Shown: positions 17,619 through 25,964 of the stretch, piece by piece
Position numbering within the stretch: position 1 is the stretch's first letter
Layout of the letters: the number at the start of each line of letters is the position of its first letter
Assembly: GCA_001917435.1 (NCBI GenBank)
Contig: MNEA01000024.1
Location: 1-35,628 of the forward strand
Source of the DNA: Acidobacteria bacterium 13_2_20CM_2_57_6
Lineage (GTDB): Bacteria > Acidobacteriota > Terriglobia > Acidiferrales > UBA7541
Length of the DNA stretch: 35,628 nt
Direction of reading: 5' to 3'
Made by a program: the position numbers and the translations under genes
Notes under the pieces: generated by a model
What the model saw: only the letters and a program-made list of their open reading frames with translations
Told to the model about the DNA's origin: nothing
Databases searched by the model: none

Positions 17619-18284
17619 CTAATGTTCCGTGGACCGGCTCAGGTCAATTTCGAAATACATTAGGCCATGACTCTTCTCGATGGCCACGATTTCCGGCACG
17701 TACAGGTGCGCTGCATTCAAGAGATCGAATTGACTTCGAAGATCAAAATACAGAAGCCCTTCCACGGTGCTGTGGGGCGCGACAATGCTGGCTTGCACGC
17801 CGGCGTCATTCAAGCTCTTCTCCACTTCCACCCATTTCTTGTCGTGCCCCACCTTTGGCCCCCCTAGGGGGATGGGAAGCCTCTTCATGGTTACGTTTCT
17901 CGACCCCGGATGCGTGATGACATCGGCTGCTTCCTCGGATGAGAGAGGATAGAGCGACTGATGATCTTCCTCCGAAAGCGTGACGTTCAGGCGAATGCGC
18001 TCCAGGTTGATCTTCATGCTGTCATCTGAATCATTTCGGAAAATCACCTGGATGGCCACGATGCCGGCGGCGAAGGGCGACTTTTTCGGGAATTTGGCCT
18101 TATAGAGCGCGGGATCGATCCACGGCCGCGCTGTAATCGTCATGCCCTCATGAGATTCGAGCGATGCAGTTTTGAGCGAAGCAGGCTGTTGAGAGGCGCC
18201 CCGTTGAGCGTTCAGTAGCGGCGCACCAAGAAAGGCAACGATGAGGGTTAGTTTTCGCATCGGGTTATAATAGACTTTTCTCAT
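17619..18284 (-). CDS. Small exported hypothetical protein
   Basis: I do not recognise a named family. With ATG 18284 it is 221 residues, beginning MRKVYYNPMRKLTLIVAFLG, a signal peptide with a basic start and a hydrophobic core, cleaved probably after LLNA. The mature part looks like a beta-rich periplasmic domain (GIVAIQVIFRNDSDDSMKI, LYPLSSEEAADVI, VEGLLYFDLRSQFDL). Such sequences resemble domains that carry IVAIQ(V)xFRNxS, often seen in acidobacterial exported proteins. The start at 18284 has GAAGG 7 bases upstream; ATG 18260 lacks a Shine-Dalgarno sequence. It is divergent from waaA, and the region between may hold promoters for both. Confidence 0.7.
   Translation of the reverse strand: MRKVYYNPMRKLTLIVAFLGAPLLNAQRGASQQPASLKTASLESHEGMTITARPWIDPALYKAKFPKKSPFAAGIVAIQVIFRNDSDDSMKINLERIRLNVTLSEEDHQSLYPLSSEEAADVITHPGSRNVTMKRLPIPLGGPKVGHDKKWVEVEKSLNDAGVQASIVAPHSTVEGLLYFDLRSQFDLLNAAHLYVPEIVAIEKSHGLMYFEIDLSRSTEH
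18266..18271 (+). promoter_or_regulatory. Candidate -10 box for the LPS operon
   Basis: A perfect TATAAT lies 105 bases upstream of the waaA start on the plus strand. No convincing -35 is seen at 16-18 bases, so the assignment is weak. The site lies inside the start region of the divergent exported-protein gene. Confidence 0.3.
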
Positions 18285-18311
18285 CTCGACGCCTTCGATT
18301 CCTGGGGGTTG

Positions 18312-18348
18312 CGCAGGGTTGCCCTGCGTCGCGCGCCGCATGCTGCGG
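18312..18348 (+). promoter_or_regulatory. Two tandem hairpins in the waaA leader
   Basis: CGCAGGG (18312-18318) pairs with CCCTGCG (18322-18328) over a 3-base loop. CCGCA (18336-18340) then pairs with TGCGG (18344-18348), also with a 3-base loop. They end about 27 bases before the waaA GTG. They may stabilise the leader or tune translation; no riboswitch family is recognised. Confidence 0.35.
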
Positions 18349-18375
18349 AGTGACAACAGACCGGAGCCACGCTAA

Positions 18376-19743
18376 GTGTATTTCATTTACAGCCTTCTCA
18401 TGGGTCTCGCAGCCCTTTTGCTGATACCGTACTGGCTGGTGAAAGGGCTGCGCCACCGAAAGTATCTCTCGAACCTTCGGGAACGCCTGGGATTCTCCTT
18501 TCCGGCGCTTGCCAAACTGCCGGCGAATTCCGCGGGCGCAATCTGGATTCATGCAGTAAGTGTCGGTGAAGCGCTTTCCGGCGTTGCCCTCGCGAGGCGT
18601 TTGAAGGAGGCCTATCCCGGACGGCCTTTGATAGTTTCTACGACGACAATGACCGGGCAGGCGCTGGCGCGCGAACGTATGCCATTTGCCGACGCCGTCA
18701 TTTATTTCCCGTTGGACTGGACCTTCTGCGTGTGTCGCGCGCTTGAGGCCGTACGGCCTTCGCTCGTGCTGGTGCTCGAGACAGAGATCTGGCCAAACTT
18801 TCTTCACGAAGCCAGACGGAGGAAGATCCCCGTGGTTTTCGTCAGCGGGCGTATTTCCGATCGCTCCTTCGCGCGCTATCAAAATTATTTCCGAGTTTTT
18901 GGGTATTTCTTGTGTCCCTTTCTGAGAAGCGCACTGTCGAATGCCAGTGCCTTCCTCATGCAGAGCGCGAAGGACGCGGAGCGCGCGCGTGCGCTTGGCG
19001 CGCCAGCCGATCGCGTTCAGGTCAGCGGCAATTTGAAATACGATCTTGAGCTCCCTTCACCCACGCCTTTGTCAAATTGGCTTGCCACCGAAATCGAGCG
19101 CAGCGGCCGATCGCCGATCATCGTGGCAGGGAGCGTCGTTGCGACGGAAGAGCCTCACGCGCTTATCGCCTTTGGAACTCTTCAGGGCGAGTACCCGAAG
19201 GCGCTGCTCGTGCTTGCGCCGCGCAAGCCGGAGTGCTTTGATGCCGCCGCGGAGTTTATTGACGAGTCGCACCGCAAGTTCATCCGGCGCTCGCGATTGC
19301 CGGTTCCGGGGCCGGCGTCGAGGCAATCGGACGGCAACTCCAGCGCCGCCACAATACCCGATGACGTTACTGTCCTATTGCTGGACAGCATCGGTGAACT
19401 GGCTTCACTCTATGGACTGGCCGACGGCGCGTTCGTGGGGGGCTCGCTCGTTTCATCCGGCGGTCACAATATTCTCGAACCGGCGGCCTTCGGCAAGATT
19501 CCGGTGTTTGGCCCTTCGATGGAAAACTTTGCGGAAATTGCTTCGCGCTTCGTAGCCGCCGGGGCCGCGATTCAAGTGGAAAGCCCCGAAGATGTGGGCG
19601 TTGCGTGGATTGAATTGTTTCGCGATCCCGAGCGTATGAAAAAAATGAGCGAGACGGCCCGCCAATTAGTGGCGGACTCTCGCGGGGCGACAGACCGCGC
19701 GATGGTGGAGATCGCAAAGTGTTTGGACGGCGCCGGGCGATGA
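18376..19743 (+). CDS. waaA: 3-deoxy-D-manno-octulosonic acid (Kdo) transferase
   Basis: Transfers Kdo from CMP-Kdo to the lipid A precursor at the cytoplasmic face of the inner membrane. The 455-residue protein opens with a membrane anchor (LLMGLAALLLIPYWLVKGL), followed by the GT30 N-domain with HAVSVGEALSG (Glu65 matches the catalytic base), LVLETEIWPNF, then the C-domain with GNLKYD, GSVVATEEPHAL and SGGHNILEPAAFGKIPVFGP. Length is normal. GTG start with GGAG about 10 bases upstream. Its TGA overlaps the lpxK ATG (ATGA), so it leads a coupled LPS operon. Whether it adds one or two Kdo units cannot be read from sequence. Confidence 0.95.
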   Translation: MYFIYSLLMGLAALLLIPYWLVKGLRHRKYLSNLRERLGFSFPALAKLPANSAGAIWIHAVSVGEALSGVALARRLKEAYPGRPLIVSTTTMTGQALARERMPFADAVIYFPLDWTFCVCRALEAVRPSLVLVLETEIWPNFLHEARRRKIPVVFVSGRISDRSFARYQNYFRVFGYFLCPFLRSALSNASAFLMQSAKDAERARALGAPADRVQVSGNLKYDLELPSPTPLSNWLATEIERSGRSPIIVAGSVVATEEPHALIAFGTLQGEYPKALLVLAPRKPECFDAAAEFIDESHRKFIRRSRLPVPGPASRQSDGNSSAATIPDDVTVLLLDSIGELASLYGLADGAFVGGSLVSSGGHNILEPAAFGKIPVFGPSMENFAEIASRFVAAGAAIQVESPEDVGVAWIELFRDPERMKKMSETARQLVADSRGATDRAMVEIAKCLDGAGR

Positions 19744-20747
19744 ACGTTTCACCGCTAATGCGAATGATGCTCTGGCCATTATCTGTCGTGTACGGGGCAG
19801 TTGTGCGGGTGCGGGTTTGGCTCTATGCGCACGCCTGGCTGAAGCAAAAGCGTCTGAAAGGAACGGTTATCAGCGTGGGCAATCTTACCGTCGGCGGCAC
19901 CGGCAAAACGCCCATGGTTATCTGGCTCGCTGAGAAGTTTCTTGCAGAAGGGAAGCGCGTGGCGATTCTGAGCCGGGGCTACCGTGGCGCAAACGGGACC
20001 AGCGACGAAATCGAATTGATGAAGTTCCGCCTCCAGGGCCAAGTCGTTTTCGGCGTTGGCAAGGACCGCTTTGCCGGGGGCCATCGAATCGAATCCGAGC
20101 AGCCCATCGATGTTTTTATTCTGGATGACGGTTTTCAGCACCTGCAACTTGCCCGCGACCTGAATATACTTTTGATGGATGTTTCGCGGCCGCTTGCAGG
20201 GGAGCCTTTGCTGCCAGCTGGCCAGCTCCGGGAACCACTTTCTGCCATGAGCCGCGCAAACCTGATTATTTTTACCCGCGCCGAAACAGCATCTGGAACG
20301 CTCGAGGCAGTCGGGAAGCTCCACCAATATCCGGTTTTCGCCGCATCCACTCGACTGCTTGGGTTTCGCCGGTTTGGCGGAGAGATCACCCTGCTCTCCG
20401 CCAACGAAATCGGCGCCGGCCCATTTTTTGCGTTCTGCGGTCTCGGCAATCCGAATGCGTTCTTCCGCGATCTCGGGAATTGGGGGATTACCGTTTGCAG
20501 CCAAGCCATTTTTCCCGATCATCATCGCTACACCCAGCGGGACATTTCAGCAGTCAAGCAGGCTGGGAAACGTGTGGGTGCCGACGCATTTGTGACGACG
20601 GAAAAAGATGCGCAGAATCTGAGCAGTGTCATGTTCGATGAAGTTCCGCTCTACGTCGCTGTAATCGATCTGGTAGTAGCACCCGAGGCTGATTTCCACA
20701 ATGTACTGCAACAAACTTTGGCAATCGGTGCGGGAGCGGCCGCGTGA
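19740..20747 (+). CDS. lpxK: Tetraacyldisaccharide 4'-kinase
   Basis: Phosphorylates the 4' position of the tetraacyl disaccharide to make lipid IVA, the acceptor for WaaA. 335 residues with an N-terminal membrane-associated segment and the Walker A SVGNLTVGGTGKTP (GGTGKT at 52-57), ILSRGYRG, DVFILDDGFQHLQLARDLNILLMD (the conserved DDGFQH catalytic region), PAGQLREPLSAMSRANLIIFTRA and FPDHHRYTQRD. The ATG at 19740 overlaps the waaA stop. GTG of waaF overlaps its own stop by 4 bases. Its position next to waaA agrees with the pathway order. Confidence 0.96.
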   Translation: MNVSPLMRMMLWPLSVVYGAVVRVRVWLYAHAWLKQKRLKGTVISVGNLTVGGTGKTPMVIWLAEKFLAEGKRVAILSRGYRGANGTSDEIELMKFRLQGQVVFGVGKDRFAGGHRIESEQPIDVFILDDGFQHLQLARDLNILLMDVSRPLAGEPLLPAGQLREPLSAMSRANLIIFTRAETASGTLEAVGKLHQYPVFAASTRLLGFRRFGGEITLLSANEIGAGPFFAFCGLGNPNAFFRDLGNWGITVCSQAIFPDHHRYTQRDISAVKQAGKRVGADAFVTTEKDAQNLSSVMFDEVPLYVAVIDLVVAPEADFHNVLQQTLAIGAGAAA

Positions 20748-21790
20748 AGATTCTAATACGCGCCACGAACTGGGTGGGGGACGCTATCATGGCCCTGCCT
20801 GCGCTGCGTGCAATCCGCAAGCGTTTTCCTGACGCGGAAATCTCGATCGTGGGACGGCCCTACGTCGCGGATATCTATCGCGATCAAGAAATCTGCAATC
20901 AACTGATTCCGTACGATCCGAAAGGCTTGCACGGGGGGTTTTCCGGCCGCGAGCGGTTGGCGGCTGAGCTTCGCGCGCAGAGGTTTGACATGGCCTTGCT
21001 GCTGCAAAACGCGTTTGATGCTGCTTGGCTGGTCTGGCGCGCCAATATTCCTGAACGCGTTGGTTACGCGCGCGACGGCCGCAGCTTCCTTCTGACCCAA
21101 GCCGTGCCTCCTCCCCGGCAAGGGGAAATTCCGGCGCATGAAAAGTTTTATTACCTGGAACTGCTACGTCGCGCGGGCTGGCTGGATTCCGTACAGGACG
21201 AATCGTTCATCGGTCTGCACGTTTCAGAAGCAAGGCGGCAGAGTGCCGATGAATTTCTTCGCAAATACGGCGTTCGCCAAGGCGCGCTGCGGACTGCAAT
21301 CGGAGCTGGCGCTTCGTACGGATCGGCGAAGTGCTGGCCGCCTTCGCGTTTTGCGGATGTGGCGAATCGCTTGCAAAGGGAAACTGGTGCCGATGTAATC
21401 CTCTTTGGGACCGCTGCCGAGGCGACCGTCTCTGCGGCAATCGCTGCCGAAATGAGCCGGCCGCCAATTGACCTCACCGGGAAAACTGGGATTGCCGATC
21501 TGCCTGCACTGCTGTCGCAGTGCCATCTTTTCATCGGCAACGACTCCGGTGCTATGCATGTCGCCGCCGCTGTCGGCCTCCCTATCGTTGCCATTTTTGG
21601 CCCAACCGATCCATACGGCACGGCTCCGGTTACGCCGCACTGCAGCATCGTTCAGCAAAAGCCGTACTGCAGCCCGTGTTTTCTCCGTCGTTGTCCGACC
21701 GACCATCGATGCATGACCACAATCACAGCTGACATGGTGGATGCTGCGGCAAGGTCCTGGTTGTCGTCGGTTAGGGTGCAGCTTGCCTGA
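20744..21790 (+). CDS. waaF: ADP-heptose--LPS heptosyltransferase II (GT9)
   Basis: Adds the second heptose to the LPS inner core using ADP-L-glycero-beta-D-manno-heptose. A GT9, GT-B-fold protein of 348 residues: KILIRATNWVGDAIMALPALRAIRKRFP at the N-terminus, YGSAKCWPPSRFADVA (ADP-heptose-binding region), and HLFIGNDSGAMHVAAAVGLP followed by VAIFGPTDP, the family signature. A Cys-rich C-terminus (PYCSPCFLRRCPTDHRCM) is typical of WaaF. Start GTG 20744, overlapping lpxK. The second GT9 gene in this operon (23895) is the likely first heptosyltransferase. Confidence 0.93.
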   Translation: MKILIRATNWVGDAIMALPALRAIRKRFPDAEISIVGRPYVADIYRDQEICNQLIPYDPKGLHGGFSGRERLAAELRAQRFDMALLLQNAFDAAWLVWRANIPERVGYARDGRSFLLTQAVPPPRQGEIPAHEKFYYLELLRRAGWLDSVQDESFIGLHVSEARRQSADEFLRKYGVRQGALRTAIGAGASYGSAKCWPPSRFADVANRLQRETGADVILFGTAAEATVSAAIAAEMSRPPIDLTGKTGIADLPALLSQCHLFIGNDSGAMHVAAAVGLPIVAIFGPTDPYGTAPVTPHCSIVQQKPYCSPCFLRRCPTDHRCMTTITADMVDAAARSWLSSVRVQLA

Positions 21791-22352
21791 GCAGTCGGCG
21801 TTGCGCCCCGCTGTTTTCCTTGATCGCGACGGAACGATTGTCGAGGAAGTAGGTTACTTGAATCACGTGAGCCGGTTTCGTATGTTTCCCTTTGTCCCGG
21901 CTGCCATTCATCGGCTCAACGAGTCGGGCTTGCCCGTTATTGTCGTAACCAATCAGTCTGGCGTCGGTCGCGGTTACTTTCCGGAATCTCTCGTACATGC
22001 GGTCAACGATTTGATGACCCAGCAACTGGTCAAGGGAGGCGCGAGAGTTGATGCAATCTATTATTGTCCGCACACTGCGGCCGACAATTGTGAGTGCCGC
22101 AAGCCAAAAACCGGCATGCTGGAACGTGCGGCTTCTGAGCATGTGCTCGACTTGCGGCGCTCTTTTGTAGTTGGCGATCGTTATGGCGACATGGAACTTG
22201 CGCGAAACGCGCGCGCGCGTAGCATCCTCGTCCGTACTGGCTATGGTGAAGGTGAACTCGCTTGGCACTCGGCAAAGTGGCCCGTGCAGCCTGATTTTGT
22301 CGCTGAAGACCTCGCGCAAGCGGCAGACTGGATACTGAGGCAGCACAAATGA
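21783..22352 (+). CDS. gmhB: D-glycero-beta-D-manno-heptose 1,7-bisphosphate 7-phosphatase
   Basis: HAD-family phosphatase that removes the 7-phosphate before adenylylation. With TTG 21783 it is 189 residues, the usual size. The nucleophile motif FLDRDGT (Asp14, Asp16), TNQSG, the zinc loop CPHTAADNCECRKPKTGM (Cys95, His97, Cys103, Cys105) and GDRYGDMELARNA are all intact. TTG is chosen because it gives the normal N-terminus and has TAGGG a few bases upstream; it overlaps the waaF stop by 8 bases. A start at 21741 would add 14 unsupported residues inside waaF. It precedes the kinase gene with a 4-base overlap. Confidence 0.93.
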   Translation: MPEQSALRPAVFLDRDGTIVEEVGYLNHVSRFRMFPFVPAAIHRLNESGLPVIVVTNQSGVGRGYFPESLVHAVNDLMTQQLVKGGARVDAIYYCPHTAADNCECRKPKTGMLERAASEHVLDLRRSFVVGDRYGDMELARNARARSILVRTGYGEGELAWHSAKWPVQPDFVAEDLAQAADWILRQHK

Positions 22353-23407
22353 AGCGTCCGCGGTCGCAAGAGCCAGCATCAACTTCGGTCGACCTTCTCG
22401 CGCTTCGCGAGTGCGTCGAACAGTTCAACACAAAAACGATTGTCCTCCTTGGCGATTTCGTCGCGGACGAATTCCAGTATGGCGAAATCTCGCGTGTTTC
22501 GCGCGAAGCCCCAGTGCTCATCCTCAAGCATCGGGAATCGCACATTGTTCCTGGCGGCGGCGCCAACGCTGCCAACAACCTCGCCTCGCTCGGGGCTCGC
22601 GTCCTGCCCATCACTGCGGTGGGCGATGACGCCGCCGGAGACGCGTTGATCGCTCATTTCCGTCGCCTTCGCGTCAATGTTTCCGGAATCCTTCGTGTGA
22701 GAGGCTGGACGACGCCGACCAAGAGCCGCTTTCTCGCCGGGTGGGCGCATACCGTGGGGCAACAGGTTCTGCGCGTTGACTACGAACCGAAATCACCTCC
22801 GCCCGATGCCATTCGAAAGAAACTCCATCAACGGCTTGCCGCAGGCCTGCGCAAGGCCCATGCTCTGGCTGTTTCGGACTATGGTTTTGGAGTCGCCACT
22901 CCCGAACTGGTGCAGCAAGCCTCCAGCGGGCGCAGGAACGAGCTGCCCGTTACCCTCGACGCGCGATACCATCTGCACCGCTACGCGAAGGCAGGTATCA
23001 CTGCCGGTACGCCAAACGAGGCCGAACTTGAAGCGGAGCACCACACCTCCATTGGCCGAGACGCCGGCGAGCTGGCGCGCGCGGGCCGCGCAACTCTTTC
23101 CGAAATGAGATTGCAATCGCTCCTAGTCACACGCGGACGGCACGGCGCGGCTCTTTTCGAGCCAGGTGATTGCTTCATGCAGATCCCCGTTCACGGTAGT
23201 GACCAAGCCGTGGACGTCACCGGCGCGGGCGACACCGTCCTTGCCGCATATACTTTGGGGCTCGCCTGCGGAGCATCCCCACTGGAAGCGGCACATATTG
23301 CCAACATCGCTGGAGGCCTGGTGGTTATGAAACGTGGCACGGCCACGATTTCGCGCGCGGAACTCCTCGACGCCATCCGCGGCGAGGCATCCGGAGCCGC
23401 TTCTTAA
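22349..23407 (+). CDS. hldA: D-glycero-beta-D-manno-heptose-7-phosphate kinase
   Basis: PfkB/ribokinase-family kinase equal to the N-terminal half of HldE (RfaE domain I); it phosphorylates heptose-7-phosphate at C1. 352 residues: LGDFVADEFQYGEISRVSREAP, VPGGGANAANNLASLGA (sugar-binding Gly motif), VSDYGFGV, TPNEAELE, LLVTRGRHGAALF, and DVTGAGDTVLAAY with the catalytic Asp near residue 292. It stands alone because the adenylyltransferase half is encoded by the next gene, 3 bases away. It starts 4 bases inside gmhB, so translational coupling is likely. Confidence 0.94.
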   Translation: MKRPRSQEPASTSVDLLALRECVEQFNTKTIVLLGDFVADEFQYGEISRVSREAPVLILKHRESHIVPGGGANAANNLASLGARVLPITAVGDDAAGDALIAHFRRLRVNVSGILRVRGWTTPTKSRFLAGWAHTVGQQVLRVDYEPKSPPPDAIRKKLHQRLAAGLRKAHALAVSDYGFGVATPELVQQASSGRRNELPVTLDARYHLHRYAKAGITAGTPNEAELEAEHHTSIGRDAGELARAGRATLSEMRLQSLLVTRGRHGAALFEPGDCFMQIPVHGSDQAVDVTGAGDTVLAAYTLGLACGASPLEAAHIANIAGGLVVMKRGTATISRAELLDAIRGEASGAAS

Positions 23408-23410
23408 GTC

Positions 23411-23902
23411 ATGCGCGAGGCGGATTCCAAGATCGTCGCGAGGGAAGAACTGCGCGAAAAGCTTGCCGAACACAAGCGCCACGGCCAGCGCATCGTTTTT
23501 GCAAACGGATGTTTTGATACGCTTCATGTTGGACACATTCGCTATCTCGAAGGCGCCCGGTGCGAAGGCGACGTTCTCGTCGTTGGTGTGAATGCCGATT
23601 CCAGCGTCTGCAATCTCAAAGGCCCGGGTCGCCCCATCCTTGAAGAAAACGCGCGTGCCTGGCTTGTTGCCGCACTTCGCTGCGTGGATTATGTTGTGAT
23701 CTTCGCTGAACCCAACGTGGAACGTCTTCTGGAAGAATTGCTGCCACACGTCCACGCGAAGGGCACCGATTACACGCTCGAGACCGTGCCAGAACGTGCC
23801 GTCGCTAGGCGGCTTGGCATTCGCGTGGTTATCGTGGGTGATCCCAAGGATCACTCCACACGGGAACTTCTGGATTCCATTCGCAAGGCGCCGCATGCCT
23901 GA
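23411..23902 (+). CDS. hldC: D-glycero-beta-D-manno-heptose 1-phosphate adenylyltransferase
   Basis: Makes ADP-D-glycero-beta-D-manno-heptose from heptose-1-phosphate and ATP. The 163-residue cytidylyltransferase-fold protein equals the C-terminal half of HldE (RfaE domain II): VFANGCFDTLHVGHIRYLE with HVGH at 39-42, GVNADSSVCNLKGPGRP, ARAWLVAALRCVDYVVIF, HAKGTDYTLETVPE, and a C-terminal HSTRELLDSI in place of the common STT(K/R)LL. Starts at ATG 23411, 3 bases after the kinase gene, and overlaps the next gene by 8 bases. The epimerase HldD, needed next, is not in the window. Confidence 0.94.
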   Translation: MREADSKIVAREELREKLAEHKRHGQRIVFANGCFDTLHVGHIRYLEGARCEGDVLVVGVNADSSVCNLKGPGRPILEENARAWLVAALRCVDYVVIFAEPNVERLLEELLPHVHAKGTDYTLETVPERAVARRLGIRVVIVGDPKDHSTRELLDSIRKAPHA

Positions 23903-24923
23903 GCCGCGTTTCCTGACTGTGCGTCTCGGTTCCCTGGGAGATATCGTCCACACGTTTCCCGCCGTCGCCGGCTTGCGCGAATCGTTCCCAGAAGCCGAAA
24001 TCCTTTGGCTGACGCATCCCCGCTGGAAAGCCCTGGTTGAGAGCAGCGAACTCGCGACGGAAATCTGGGAGACAGAAACTCGCTCGTACCAATCCCTACG
24101 CGAAATTATCGGACGAATCCGCAAAAGAAAGTTCTCGGCGGCAATCGATTACCAAGGGCTGTGGAAGTCCGCGTCGCTGCCATTCTTAGGCGGCGTTCCA
24201 CGCAGAATCGGATTCTCGTCCCAAACAGTTCGTGAATTCGGGGTGCCAGTCCTTTACACCGATCCCGTCCAGTGCACCCAAACTCACATCGTCGATCAGA
24301 ACGGGGAATTGTCACAGCGGGCAGGGGCCCGCAACGGCGTTGTGCCCGTCACGCTCTCGGTGCCGTCCATTCAAGAAGTCTTCGTACTGCGGCTTCTGCG
24401 AGGATTCTCCATTGAACGCTACGTTGTATTGAGCCCCGCTGGCGGCTGGCGCTCGAAGTGCTGGCCGCCGGATCGCTACGGTGCGCTGTGCCAGAGAATG
24501 GCTGACACTCTGGGACTGCGTTGCGTACTGAACTATGGCCCGGGTGAAGAGGACTTCGCCTCCGCGGTCAAAGCGGCGAGTGGCAAGGCTGACCCCATCG
24601 CTTACAATGGGTCCCTCACTCAGCTCATGGCTCTTCTCCGCAATGCGGCCTGCATCGTCGGTGGTGACACCGGCCCACTGCATCTGGCCGTCGCTCTTGG
24701 AACGCCCGCCGTCGCCATCTTTGGCCCGACGGATCCGGCGCGTAACGGCCCCTATCGCCCAGGCGGCCCTTCTGGCAAAGTTTCTCCGGTTGACATTGTC
24801 TTGCGCAGTCCGCATGCAGTGACCACCTACAAAAGGGGCGACCAGGCCGCGCCTTCTATTCTGGAAATCGATGTCGACGCCGTTTTCGATGCCGTTCGCC
24901 GACAACTTGAGTCTCGACGATGA
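23895..24923 (+). CDS. GT9 heptosyltransferase, probable LPS heptosyltransferase I
   Basis: A 342-residue GT-B protein of family GT9. The N-terminus PRFLTVRLGSLGDIVHTFPAVAGLRESFP matches heptosyltransferase I (WaaC) better than WaaF. Also AIDYQGLWKSA, GWRSKCWPPDRYGALC and VGGDTGPLHLAVALGTP followed by AIFGPTDP. Likely adds the first heptose to Kdo. Start ATG 23895 overlaps hldC; an in-frame ATG at 23796 would lie deep inside hldC and is rejected. Assigned as waaC-like from sequence flavour and operon context; the acceptor was not tested. Confidence 0.88.
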   Translation: MPEPRFLTVRLGSLGDIVHTFPAVAGLRESFPEAEILWLTHPRWKALVESSELATEIWETETRSYQSLREIIGRIRKRKFSAAIDYQGLWKSASLPFLGGVPRRIGFSSQTVREFGVPVLYTDPVQCTQTHIVDQNGELSQRAGARNGVVPVTLSVPSIQEVFVLRLLRGFSIERYVVLSPAGGWRSKCWPPDRYGALCQRMADTLGLRCVLNYGPGEEDFASAVKAASGKADPIAYNGSLTQLMALLRNAACIVGGDTGPLHLAVALGTPAVAIFGPTDPARNGPYRPGGPSGKVSPVDIVLRSPHAVTTYKRGDQAAPSILEIDVDAVFDAVRRQLESRR

Positions 24924-25471
24924 GTGCCACCGGCAGTTTTTTTGTGCGTTGGCGTGTTCGCCTTGGCTATCCGCTTGCCGTAGCAGTTCTGTATTTCTCG
25001 CGGCCCACTCCTCGCAGCATTGTGCTCGGCGCCCTGACAGGAATCGTTGGTCTGTGGTTACGTGCGTACGCTGCTGGTTATCTTCATAAACAGGAAGTCC
25101 TCACCGTCACAGGTCCTTACGCGCACACCAGAAATCCGCTTTATCTCGGCAGCGCCATCCTGGCCCTTGGCGCCGGAATTGCCACCTGCACGTGGATCTC
25201 CGGCTTAATCCTGATGATCTACTTCGCGGTGTTTTATTCCATCGTAATGCAGCGGGAAGTGAACGAGCTTTGCCTCCGCCACGGCGCATCTTATGAAGAG
25301 TACGCTCGCTCCGTCCCGCTCTTTATTCCGCGCCTAACCGCCGCGAAATTGTCTGGAGACTCCGCCGGTTCGTTCTCCATTGTCCAGTACAAAAAGAATC
25401 ACGAATGGCAGGCCGCCGTTGGCTTTTTATTTCTTCTCCTGGTCCTGCTTGCGATCTGGCGCCTCCGCTGA
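24920..25471 (+). CDS. ICMT/PEMT-like integral membrane methyltransferase
   Basis: A 183-residue membrane protein with about four or five hydrophobic segments and the signature GPYAHTRNPLYLG, shared by isoprenylcysteine carboxyl methyltransferases and phospholipid methyltransferases, where it forms part of the SAM site; YEEYARSVPLFIPRL follows. Bacteria lack the eukaryotic prenyl-Cys substrate, so the bacterial members act on unknown, probably lipid or isoprenoid, substrates. It overlaps the preceding heptosyltransferase by 4 bases, making it the last gene of the LPS operon. Its 3' end overlaps the convergent comEC remnant by 45 bases. Confidence 0.83.
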   Translation: MSATGSFFVRWRVRLGYPLAVAVLYFSRPTPRSIVLGALTGIVGLWLRAYAAGYLHKQEVLTVTGPYAHTRNPLYLGSAILALGAGIATCTWISGLILMIYFAVFYSIVMQREVNELCLRHGASYEEYARSVPLFIPRLTAAKLSGDSAGSFSIVQYKKNHEWQAAVGFLFLLLVLLAIWRLR

Positions 25472-25964
25472 AGGGGCCGCGTTTACGGCACTGGGGCATG
25501 CAACAAAGCAGCTGATCTCCAGCTGCTGGCCATCCGTCATGACTTGCACCGCGCCGTCTCGATCCGTCCTCAAGACCCGAATGCCCGCATTCTCCAATCG
25601 TTCGAGAAGTTCCGGACCGGGATGTCCGTACGGGTTGTTCTCACCAGCGGAAATAATTCCTACCCGCGGTTGCACCGCCGCCGGGAATTCAGGCATCGTC
25701 GAATTCTTGCTTCCGTGATGCCCGATTTTAAGCACATCGGCGCGCATTGCCTCGGCGCTATTCTCGGAAAGAATTTCACGCTCAACCTGTTTTTCGGCGT
25801 CTCTCGGCAGCAGAATTGATTCCGGTCAGAATGAGAACAGCTATCGCAATGAAAAAAGAAAAACGAAGAATGTGAGAAGAGGCATTTCTCGCCACCGCAG
25901 GATGCAGGCCGAACGCGATGCCGCTGGTAAATGCCGCGGCGATCGCTACGGCCGGCAGCCTCAT
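25427..25964 (-). pseudogene. comEC: comEC remnant: both ends kept, middle deleted
   Basis: ComEC is the inner-membrane channel for DNA uptake in competence, usually about 700-850 residues. ATG 25964 overlaps the RNA methylase stop and opens MRLPAVAIAAAFTSGIAFGL plus a second hydrophobic segment (FSFFIAIAVLILTGI), a typical ComEC start. That frame stops at 25782. In another frame, from about 25825 to 25427, comes SILLPRDAEKQVEREILSEN then ADVLKIGHHGSKNS, GIISAGENNPYGHP and ENAGIRVLRTDRDGAV, the end of the ComEC metallo-beta-lactamase-like domain. The ComEC core and most of the hydrolase domain, probably more than 500 codons, are absent, and the junction near 25810-25830 is out of frame. Either a real deletion or an assembly collapse. 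Confidence 0.85.

Noticed and set aside
23796..23894. An earlier ATG for the second heptosyltransferase
   Set aside because: It would overlap hldC by more than 100 bases and adds sequence with no GT9 character.
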